64,000 nt of DNA. Source: Harmothoe impar (taxonomy: Eukaryota > Annelida > Polychaeta > Phyllodocida > Polynoidae). Every line of letters begins with the position of its first letter. Within the stretch, counting starts at the first letter, position 1. This document shows, piece after piece, positions 35,401 to 47,400 of this stretch. The notes beneath the pieces were generated by a model. That model was not told the DNA's origin, did no database searches, and saw nothing but the letters and a program-made list of their open reading frames with translations. The translations under genes and the position numbers were made by a program. The stretch is taken from assembly GCA_947462335.1 (NCBI GenBank), contig OX381705.1:38029570-38093569 (forward strand), written 5' to 3'.

Positions 35401-38400
35401 AATTTTATGAGTATGTGTCATAATAATTATTGTACCTCATGTCATACAATGTAATGTTACCCTCCAAAAAATATTTGAACAATCATTTTGGGCTGTAAAA
35501 TCATTAATAATTGTCCAATTGAAAAACCGTAAAAACTGACATGTAGCTGAAGATCACCTGATTGCAAGTGCGCGGAAATATGATTGCGCGAAAATGCCTT
35601 CATGTGCTAGGTGCACGAAAATTTAGCTGCGCGAAAAAATAACTACGTTTACAGTATCGCCTTACCCTGGTAAGTCTCATTTAATTTCACAATTTTACCT
35701 CGGTCACCACTCTAGTGGTTCGAGGTTATACAGGAGACTTCAGAGTCATATCTGTTAAATTTCTTCTAAATTAAATATTTAGAGAATATTTTGCTTCGTA
35801 TTTTGCTTCGTATTTTTCCAAGATAATTCCCCAGAATCTATCTTGGTAAAAAATCTGTCAACCACTCATTCACTAAACCTCTAGAATTTATTTCAAAATT
35901 ATAAATTCCACCAGGTACAATACAGTGATTTATGCAATTCAGTCTGACTTCTCACTTTTTGTCAGTTTTTGATTCTTCCTTTCATTTCATTTCATTTCTG
36001 AGCCACTTAACTTTAATTTCTTCCTCTTCTTTGATTTTCCCTTTTCCCTGAGGGCCCCTCTCACGATAGCCTCACCGAACAGTTTGGGATCCTGTTCGAT
36101 GGGCTTATCATAGAAGCGGGCGAAGGAAGACGTGTTGCGCCATCCAGCCCGCTTCATGATCATATTGAGACGAACCCCCACCCAGTGGGCACAGAACATT
36201 GAATCAACATTGACAAATGGTTGTCAATGTTGATTCAATGTTGATGCAACATTGATTCAATGTTGACTTGAATTTTGTGCCCACTGGGCAGGGACTTGGC
36301 CTTGGAGGTGCTCGCTCCCCTTGTAAAATATGCCCTAAATTTCTGTGCCCTCCCGAATTTTGTCAAGTTAACCCCTGCCAGATCTAGCACCCCCAAGGTC
36401 CAGTGGCTCAGAGTGTCCCTCAATATTGGTCCATACGAGAATATGTAATTGATCAGAAGTTGTGAGTTTTTGCTTACAACACATACATCATAGTCATCTT
36501 CAAAGGAATGTGCAGTTATCACATCCATGGCCTCACCAGCCCTGCTGTGTTTTAGAAGTGTGTTCATGTAGAATGTCACTTCTTTCAACTCTATGACTGC
36601 TCCTTCTAAAAATAGATTGAGAATCGTTTGGCCCCTCTGGGCTGTAACTAGAAGTAGCAAAACTGTGACCTTGTACGACAACAATTTGAGTGAAAGATTC
36701 ACGTTGTCCCCCCACTCCTGAAACAACTCAAGTAGATCACTGACTTCCCAGAAACCAGCGTACCTTCAGGTTGACGGGTTTTTTACGCTGGCTCCTCGAC
36801 ACACTAAAGTAACCTCTTGGATAGAACCTAACGTCTTACCGTTAGTTTTGGGTAATAAGGCCGACAGAGCCGACCTAGCAGAGTTCACCGCGGAATACTT
36901 AAGTCCCTTATTGACCAACTCGGTCAGAAACACACAACCTTGTTGAACTGTGGCGTTCATGATGGAGATCTTATTTCGGATACAAAAGAACGCCCATTTA
37001 CGGAGATAAACCTTATATTGCTTCTTGGTCGAGGTACGGAAAGATAACATAATTAACTCAACAGTGTCTTTCGAATAACCTTCTTTCAAGAGTCTTTGTG
37101 CAATAAATGGCATACCCCCTAGCGGAGTAGGTCCACCTACAGTCTGCATGCTATGAGCGGGAAGTGACACATGGTCTCTGCGTTCCTGGGCGACCCGTGT
37201 TGCAGTAGGTTTCTGCCTCCTCTCCTGAAGAACAGTCTCTTTCCCGGCAGGTTTAGCATTGATTGATTGATCTGTTTAACGTCCAGATGTACATCAAATA
37301 CCTCACGGGACATCTCAAGTTGGCAAGGAGTCATCCACAAATAATGGTAGTCTGCCTTGCAGTAGTAGGACAGATATTTATATGCTGCTTGCCTAATACA
37401 GCAGTGACTGCATCTATGGATGATCGAATCTATGAAATGAATGACCGCATCTATGAGGTGAGGGAGAAAACCGCTACCGGGGCACGTCCCCTACTCTTTT
37501 CGAAGGATAGCAAGTGTTCTTTTATTTGCCTGATCCTAGCTACCTGGGCTAGTACCATAGTAGGCAAGGCCAGACAAACCACAGCCTTTGATATCTCAGA
37601 CATGGTTCACTGAGGAGGAATCCCATGCCAGACCACCAGCAAAAAGGCCTGGGCCCGTGCATATGGGCAGCGGTTGCCAAACAGCTTACGTGAGTGATCA
37701 CAGCAGTAAGGCACGAGGCACGAAGTTATTCTACTCCTTCATGCCCCCATCATGAAGGTCCCCACTAACACAGGGGGAGCAGGTTTAGCAGTCGGGAGTA
37801 CCAGGGCTGGCCTGGCCAATCCGGTACGAGGATTCCTCTGGTGTTCGACTGCAGCGCCTTCTGGAGGAGCTTCCCAATGAGACTGAAAGGTGGGAAGATC
37901 AAGAAATCATGATCAGTCCATGGGAATAAGAAGGCATCATGTCTTCAGGCCCCTGGCTCAGGGGTCCATGAGACAAACAGTTCAAGTTTATGGTTTAGCC
38001 TAGACGCGAACAAGTCCACTTCCGGTTTCCCCAATACTTTATACACCTTCAGGAAGATCCTGTCATCTAGTTCCCACTCAATGTCATCATTGAAGTTCCT
38101 TGACTTGTAGTCAGCTAACACATTCTCTACTCCCGGTATATGAGCAATAGTTAGCCAATTCTGATTTTCTTCGACCCAGGCCCAGATAAGTCTGGCTACT
38201 GCATTACACTGAGGTGAGACTAGTCCACCCATATTCTTCACATAAGCTTAGGCTGTAGTGTTATCAGTGAGTAATCTAATGTCCTCCCCCGTCTCCGGTA
38301 CTAGGGCTTGTAAACCCAACAATATGGCCCACAATTCTTTGACATTGATGTGATCCGGGAGTTCATTCTCAGCGAATCTTCCCCCTGTAGATAAAGTGCC

Positions 38401-41400
38401 CCTGTGGGCACCCCATTCTGCCCCAGATGCATCTGTGACTACTACAATTTTTTCTGAAGCTGTTCTGATTTTTCTGACTCCCACTGGGATATTTTCTAGC
38501 CACCAGAAAATTTCCCTCTGGGATTCTTGTGACAGGTGCGTGAGTGCATCAAAATTATCCGCACACCTTTTAAGAGCGTCATTCTTTTCCTTCTCTAGGG
38601 TCTTCAAATGTGCTCCCCCATAGTCAATTCCTGGTGTATAAGCCACCATGAGCCCAATGAGGCCAGCTATTTCCCTGATTGACGATTTCTTTTTCAACAA
38701 GACCCCCCAAGCCGCTCCGTGGAACTTGTCAATTTTGACTTGTGTCAGAGTGACTGTCATCTCATTTGAGTCTAGGGTAAACCCTAGAAAGTCAATAGAC
38801 TGTTTTGGCTCTAACACTGACTAGTCTGGGTGTATGACAAATCCCAAGGAGTCCAATGCTTGGGCTACCTCTTTCGCTGACTCCCTACACTGGTGTTGTG
38901 AGTCAGCAATGATGAAGCTGTCATCTATGTAGAAGAAACACTCATTTCCCTTCTTTCTGAGCTCGAAAAACACCGGTGTCAATATTTTGGTGAAGAACCT
39001 TGGGGCACAGGCTAATCCGTTGGGCAGTGCTGTAAACTGGTACAACACCCCCCTCCAGACAACCCTGAGGTACTTTTGGTCATCCTCATGTACAGGTACA
39101 GTGTAATAGGCATCTCGAAGATCAACACTACAAAGCCACGCCCCTTTCCTCATGAGTTCTAAAGCGGTCATTTTGAAATGTTCATATTCAACCACTTTGT
39201 TCAGTCTGGAGAGATCTAACACATGCCATATTCCCCATTTTTCTTGGGCTTCAGAAATACATTGGAGACTACTTCTCCCAAGACATGTTCACATGGTATC
39301 ACCACACCTTTTTTACACAACTTTTGTACTTCTGCATCAAGAATTATGGATTCATCATCATTGAATGTAAGTGGAAACTTAGAGCTCTTGTCAGTGGTGT
39401 CACCCACAAAAGGGATTTTAACCCCTCCAACCTGCTCCAACACCCATGTGTCTTTGATAAAATTTCCCCACATTTCTCTTCTTCTGAAAACCCGAGGCAG
39501 CCGCCGAGGCAGAGGCAGCCGGCGGATTTGGCTGCTTCAGTTTGAAGTTTGGTCTGTAGTTCGGGATAAAGTTCTTTCCCAAGTAGTTGGGATTGAAGCC
39601 TTGAGGTAGAGGATTGTTGAACTGCACACCTTGTTGGGGGTAGTGGTACAAACCAAAGCTGTTCTGGTTCGCCGGTTTTGTTTGAGGCTTGTTGTATTTT
39701 GCTTTCTTGGAGGTGTGGGTGTTAGCTGCCGCCCCCTTCTTTGAGGCTTGATGTGACTGACTGTCCTTCATCGCCCCTCTGGCCGCTTTGCGTGTCTTCT
39801 CATAGGTAGTGACTGCCGAGTCGACTGCCTTACCATATAGCCAGGCTGGATCTTTGTCCTCCTCCTTCACCTTTGCAATGGCTCGAACAAATTCAGGCTT
39901 AAGATACAGATTATGAATCTCCGCCCCTTTTTGAAGAATTGAGGCGTTCGTCATAGTCAGCGTTCTCAGGCCATCCATTACGTTGCTACTGAGTTTGTCC
40001 AGTCTATCATCACCGCCCCCCCCCCTTTCCAGCATCTCATGTAGTACCGGAGCGATAGCTGCTACCGTAGCTACTATACCCTCTTGGATGTCTTGCATGT
40101 CTCGATCTAGCGCCTTAACAGTGCCCAGCAGTTCCAATAAGATTTCTTCGTCAGTTTTCTTGACTAGTAGTTTAGGGATGTTTTTGGTGTCCGGATACAG
40201 GGCAATCAGCGTATCAAACTTCTTCTTATAAAACTTCTCCCCCATATAACGCCCAATGTTCACGGCAAGATGAGGATTAACTGCCTATCCTACCTGAGGT
40301 GTGAATGCACTGTCCTGATCCTATTTGACGAGTTTTGCTAGCATCCCATCCTTGAGCGGGGGTAGCTTCTCCGTCTCCTTGTCGCCATCTTTGTTTTTTG
40401 TTTTTCTTGTGACCTAGATTTGGCTCCCCGGTCACCTCTGTCTCCGAGTCGCTGTCCGACATCAGCTCTGGCTGACCGGTGAAAACTCTTCCAAAGCCTT
40501 CATCCACCATCTGAGATGCCATCTGCCATTGAGGGCCGTTAAATTGATGTGTATTCCATTGTGGAAACATTGGCGCGCCGAAGCTGTCATAACCGCCCAT
40601 CGACATTGCGAGAAGTTGTTGTTGTTGCAAAAAGGCCTGCGTTTGTGCCTGCAAATCCCGCGGCGTCATGCCCGCCACTCCCGCGAAGTACTGGTCGCTC
40701 ATTGGTGGACCGTCCCCGCGATTAGGCTCCGCCCCCTTTGTGGCACGGTCGGCGTCTTGCTCGCCCGCTGATGTCGCCTGGTTTTCGCCCGCATTTCGAT
40801 CAGTTTCTTCCTCTGTGCTAATGACTGAGGCTTTATCCGAGTCTTTGTCTTTTGCCCCTTTAGACCGTGTCTTTGTGGACTGCGACATTTTTTTTTTTTT
40901 TTCACTTCACTCTCCCAAAACCAACGGTAATGGCGATGCCCAGCAGTTCAGCGTAGTGTGAAATCTGTTGAACAGAAGTAGAAAAATTTGTTAATATATG
41001 ACTGAGATCACTCATAAAAGCGACTCAAAAATGTCATATAAACATTTATAGTCCTGAAGGACTATAGTTTTTTATCTCAAACATGATATAAGTTTACTAA
41101 AAACGGAGGAATAATTCCCCGAATACTCACCGACGACGTTGAACGCAGCAGCGTGTTTCCGAAACTGATGACGCGCATGCGCTAGCCTCGGTTCCACCTC
41201 TCCTGTATAACCTCGAACCACTAGAGTGGTAACCGAGGTAAAACTCTAGTTTTTGGGAAGGGTGCAGCATGCTCACAACTGAATCGTGCTTTAGGCATCT
41301 AGCCAATTTCTACATAAAGTAACAAGAAACCTTCATTTGTGTGAGGTTTATTGAAGATTTATACCAAAATCGTCTCAAAAAACGTCTCACTTGCCTTTAA

Positions 41401-44400
41401 CATAGGAAAGAATAGGAGTCTGTATAAAGAACACTAATCTGAAGTTGGCGCTTTAGCCAGATCCCTATCCTTTAACATTGAGCACAAATGGACATAAATT
41501 GATAAAAATGTAACCTATCTTAAAATGCCAATTTATACCAGAAATAATGCTCCGATTTTTGTTTCTCATGCCATGTAATCCTAGCTAGGTAATCACACTT
41601 GCAGAATGTAGCATTATTTTCTTTTCTTTTGCAGTAAATGCTGTAAAACGATATTTATAGGCATTGCAAAATAGTTCAAAATTTGCAGAAAACACCCGTC
41701 GTATAAGGACCTGCGGGCACAGAGGTGCCCTGGGTCAACTAAACCTTTCTCACCTCTTTGACAAACTCTTGGACACGGATCCTGAAGTCTGAAGGCTTGA
41801 GTAGCAGAATCTGGATGATGAAGAAACACACCTGTGCCTCGTTCCCCTCCAGGCTGCGCAGGGCCTACAAGCAAAACGTGACTCGTGACAAGGGACGCCG
41901 GGCGTTAAGAGGCATGCAGGTCAGGAAGAGCCTGCTAGCTATAGGCGTGTAGCTGGTTCAATTATTAACCACTGCATAATTCTTAGGGGCATTATGTAAC
42001 AGCGTGTACCCATTGTGATAACTGTATCAGTGCTTATCTCGCCAATACCAGATCAAGCAATGGACGCCTGCATAAGGCCTCCAGCTACCCCGGTATACCA
42101 GACAAACACGGTATTCGAAATATCTGACCGATGAGAACCAATATAATCAATTTTATCCAACAATTATTCGAACATCCCCCGAGGTGTGGCATGACGCAGC
42201 CAGACATCCGGCTGCTTTACAGTCATCAGTTTGAGTGGAACCTATCTTTATGAAATGAATAAACAATAGATATTTCGTTATTACAAAATTCACATAAAGA
42301 AATAGCTTGTATTATAAAGTGACTGACCCGCTGATTTAAACATTTGGATGATGCCACACTCCACCTAAGATTAATTCTCTATCTATGTATCAGAAGATGT
42401 TGGATATGGATGAGCATGTTCAACGCATTATCCACTTCGATTCGTTAGAAGAAGAATGGAATTCTTACCAAACAGAGGACGAGTCTGTCAATCGGCACCA
42501 CATGGCATTTCCAGATGAGGTCATTGAGTTTCTCTACACACTGAAACAAAGGAACATGACAATCTAAAACTTTCCTCAATCATTACACTGCCATACTGTT
42601 ACATCTAGTGAGTAGGGAATTATAAGTTAAAACTAGTGATGAGACCATTATGAGTCTGTAAATGACACCACACATATGACGGCTATCAAGTTACTAGAGG
42701 GCTTGAACTGCAAAAGCAGTGCAAAAAACGAGGGCAAATATGGGTGAGCCAAGGATTGGGGGGGTGATTTAAATCAAGCCTGAAAATCGAGCCTGAAAAT
42801 CAAGTCTGATAATCAAGCCTAATAACCAAGCCTCACCCCCTCCCCACCCCCACCTGCATGCACAACACTTCTTAGGATACCTATGGCAGTTCAATTTGTA
42901 TTGTTTGTGCAATTGTGGTCGAAATATATGAACACGACAGCAATAGCTTGAGGTATTGGCACTTGCGGTCGATTTTCTCAAAAACTACAAAGTAAAAGTC
43001 TTCCAAATTTTGGCATGCGGTAGAATAGGGTATGCCTCCAATATTTCTTATATGATGTCCCGGTTAATTCAGCCTTCTTCCCTCCGAGAAACCCCATACT
43101 CAAAAAAAGTCTCACAATTGTCCATAGAAAACAATGCTTTATTATGCAGGAATCAAAAGTCTTAATTAAGACAGGCATATTTTCACTCCCCACAAATTTC
43201 TATTTTACTCGAAATTGAACCACACGATTTCAATATCGCTACTTTCCAATACCCATATACTATTTATTTACAATATGCACATAAGTAATTTACAGCAACG
43301 TACAGTATTATATGTTTTTTTTAGCATTCTCAACTAAGAGAACCACGATTTTCACTGAAAATTTTAAGTAGGTCTGTAAGCTGGTGCAAAAAACTCTGGC
43401 CCTGGCCCCGTTAATTAAATCTAAAGTAGGATATAAAAAGTTAAGCTTGAAAACCTCTCTTGTACTGTTGACTAGGATCATGAATATAAATTCCCTTATA
43501 AATTGGGACTGAATATCCAAATACCATGACCCAAGGAGCATTTCATTCTAAAATGTGGGAAACACTTTATCACCAACAATTGTGTAGAACCGGAAATAAA
43601 GCTTGGCAAGGAGATTTTTAGGGCTTCTTGTCACAAGTTCAAATACAAAATGGCCACCACTTTAGCATCCTGTTTCATAGCGCCAATAAACATTCTTATT
43701 GGTTAGAATATGCAAAATTCTATCTTGTGAACTGTTACCCTTAGATCATGAGAGTTGGTAAAAGTCGAAGCTAATTGCAAGAACTACTAGCCTGATGGGG
43801 ACAATAGCACATAGAAATTAGCTCCCTCTGGTATTGGAGTCAGCCATTTAGTATGTATGCTTGTTGCCATGTAAACGTCAATTTTTTGGCTTGGCGAACG
43901 ATAAAAGCACTATTAGCATACTCACATCACCTTATAAACACTGCTCACCACGTTTTAGAACCATTGGCCCCTTTGGCCATAATGAATGACTATACAATGT
44001 ATTATGAAATGCATTTCATTCCGAATGTGGGCTATGTTAATACCTTGTTGACGTGTGTACCTCCAGCCGACACAGAGAATTCATGCACCAGGTAGTCAGC
44101 AAATGTCCGCAGGTGGGCAGACAGAGCACGGGGACCGAGACGCTCCAGCACCCTGAGTAAAGTCAAACCGTATAATGTGATTCAATATACATCTTCGAGT
44201 ATCAGGGGACTTGTAAGACACACGAGTGTAACAAGGGGTGTAACAAAGGTCCATAGCTTTCCTTTGTCTGGAAAGTATATAGACAGAGCTGCATGCGTAA
44301 GTGACGGAGACAATGGTTTTTGCACAAGTAGTGCGGTTGGCCGCCGCCTGGGTCTATACATTAACATAGGCACTGACTTTATAACTATGAAATAAACATC

Positions 44401-47400
44401 AGAACTTACTTGTATGCTGTTGGGGAGATTCTGTTGTCTTCTAGGAGGGACCTCCATAGAACACTGCAAAGCAGAATAGATTGTGGATGAAAGTAATACG
44501 GTAATATCTTTTTGCTATGTGCATTGTTCTACCGTAAAACCTCGGGTATAAGCCTGACTTGCGTATTAGCCACACTCCTAGCTTTGACAATTTATATAAA
44601 CTGCTGAGTGGTTCTGAAAATTGCTACTTTGGTACTGTATTATACTTATGAAAACTGTCGTATAAGCCGCACCCTATATAGGCATGTTTTTAATACATAT
44701 ATCAAAAGAAAGCTGAGTCTGACTACGCAAGGTTTTACTCTATTAGGCATGTGTGCTTCACTCTATCTGAGTGTAAAACAATAATATCATGCAGTACTTA
44801 CCAGAGGAAGAGTGGTGGGGTGCCATGCATGGAGAAGTGGGCAATAAGGTCATTTTCACTGGCCATACCTGCAAATATAAAGCATAAAAAGCGTTGAAGT
44901 GGTAAGTTTCGATACCTCCTCTTTACGTCCATAGAAAATACTGAACTTGGACAACAGGCACCGCTTGATTTCTCGTTGCAATGAGGCCGTTTTGATCCTG
45001 TCACAGGTAGGAAGGCAACTTACTCTTCCATTTTCTGTACTCCGTGTCTACGTTCTTCTTCATGGTTGCCTTGTCGTCGCGTGTGATGGGGTTTTCCTGG
45101 AAGAACTCATTGAGCGCTGGTGGGAAACAGCTTAGCGTGTGACTCGACCAGGAGTGTGGTGTATGCTTCATTACTGTCGTCAGTATGTCCCTCCACCATG
45201 TGGTTGACTCGGACCCTGCAAACAGACACAGACTGCAAGGTTTACGACATACTAAACAGACATCATTCATAATGATAGACTAGAATACTGCATTGAGATT
45301 CATATCTAAGATCTATACATAAATTTGACATGAGTTTTGCGTCGTACCTGTAACATGCATGGCACGTGCGAGTGTGAGTACCAAGGCACGGTTGAGTTCC
45401 TCACTCTCGCTGGACAGGAGCACCATGGTCTTTGGCTCGTTGAAGACACGGGACAGCTGGGGCTGGACCTCGGAACTACCCAGACCCATGATCAGCCTCA
45501 ACGCTGTACTCTCAACACTGTATTAGAAAGATTGATATATAACGAGTTCTGTAGATTTTCATAGACTACAGCCGTATATCCTGAACAGCACTTGCTCTTA
45601 TGGTAAAACTAGCAATTAGACTGATGCTATTCATGGAAATAAACAAAAATGTTTAAAACGTTTCTACATGTATATCTTTTACTTGTATGAAGGTTGCATG
45701 TGGCATGACTGACCAGAGGTGGAGCTGGTTCTGGTTGGTCTGAGGCACGGTGGCGAGCGTGTGGAGGTGGCTGAGTAGCTGCACGCGGTACAGCGGCTGG
45801 ATGTGGTGCAGACGGTACGAGAACATCTCCAACAGCGTGTGCAGGATACCCCACGCGTTAGCCTTGAACACTGATGGCAACAGCTGGCCTAAAATACACA
45901 ACAGCAGCAGTGGTCAGGTTTCTGTGTCATGTCTCAACATCCAGTTAGACCTTTGAGGGTTTCATGACATCCTTGAAAGGTTGATGATTTTCACGGCTTT
46001 TTTGAGGTCACGTCCAACCCCCGACCCCTGCCAATATGTCATATATTATATATGTATTTTAACAAACCAGGGAAAAGGAATAGCAAGGTACATTGTATCA
46101 CGTAATTGCCATTTGTAGATGATTTTGACAAGTCTTTTAGAATATAGAAGCCTCATTCATGGAAATCATTTGATGTTAAATATATGAAATACATATCAAC
46201 GTTTATATTATAAAACATTTTTACCTTATAGTTATAGCAGTTGGTTTTGTCACTCCGAGGTTTGATTTATATACCAGTACGCACCGGCAAGCCTACATAA
46301 TTCAAAAACTCGGAAACTATGTGGAATTTTACTTAGAAATCTTGGGGAGACAATAAGGATACGTAGGGCCATCAGAAAAAATTGCAATTGGAGATGGTCA
46401 TCCGGGAAGATCTTAAGATTTTGGTTGAGTTGATACGGAATCAGCCAGCAGTAAATATGTAAGCATCGGAAAGCTACCTCAACTATACAAGTAATAGCAA
46501 CTAGATAAAGCAACTCTGAATTGGCAGTTTTCTTTGTAGGACGAAAGCTAAAAGCGTCTGTCTTCACCGCGATGCAACCTTGTTATGAAGATATTCAAAA
46601 CTTCAATGGCCGCCGTTGTCATGGCGCCGCCCTCTGAGTGACGTCACAAAAAAACAAAAAAAAAACCCAACTGAATTGTCAGTTTTGCCTGTTACACAAG
46701 TGACAGCCAAATCAGTAAAATCAGTTTCTTCTTCTACGCCAGCCACAGTAAACAAGTGTAAGTAAGGATTGATTGTGTGACATACATCACATGTGACCCA
46801 GGGTTCCAAGTCAAAGTCCCAAGTCAAAGTCCCAACCTCAACTTCACCCCTACCTCCACCCCACCCACACTGTCACTGTGTCTTGAGTTGAGTTTGAGTT
46901 TAAATTGTTCTTATTACATACCGTAAATTCCCGCGTATAACCCGCACCTCGCGTATAACCCGCACCCCGACTTTGGGAGAATCATATAACCCGCATCTGA
47001 GGTCTGAAAATTGCCGTTTTAGTACTGTATTATACTAATAAAACCCCTCGTATTACTCGCACCTAGACTTTGAGAATATTGTATAACCCGCACTGGGGGT
47101 TTGGTTCGCGTATAACCCGCGGGTTATACGTGGGAATTTAAGGTACTTCAATTTACATCATTTTAATGTGTAATATTGGGCCGACATAAACCCTCGTAAA
47201 AATCATGTTATGTTACAGACAAGTGAAACTATGTGTTGATAAATGATAAACAACAATTCGGTACAATGCGGTATTTTCAGCCAGGGGCAACTTTTACCAC
47301 TGGTACACGTCCTCCCGATGCCATTCTAGAGCAGAGTAGGGGTGTTTAAAGGTACCTCTCTGGGTGGATCACATATTTCTAAAAATGGCATATTATACTC

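Larger units (their letters stand above)
35693..41243 (-). mobile_element. DIRS-type tyrosine-recombinase retrotransposon
   Basis: Inverted terminal repeats of 45 bp (35693-35737 and 41199-41243, one mismatch; TTTTACCTCGG outermost) bound gag, RT-RNase H and tyrosine recombinase, all on the minus strand. No LTRs, integrase or target duplication, as expected for DIRS. Frameshifts and stops disable this copy. It lies in the 7.4-kb MED23 intron in the same orientation as the gene. Confidence 0.92.

Noticed and set aside
42385..42567. A plus-strand ATG frame of 60 codons that looks gene-like
   Set aside because: The minus strand of 42469-42540 is a conserved MED23 exon with both splice sites; the plus frame is its shadow.
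46250..46567. Minus-strand frame of 105 codons in a MED23 intron
   Set aside because: No recognisable domain, no supporting splice sites, base composition like surrounding intron.
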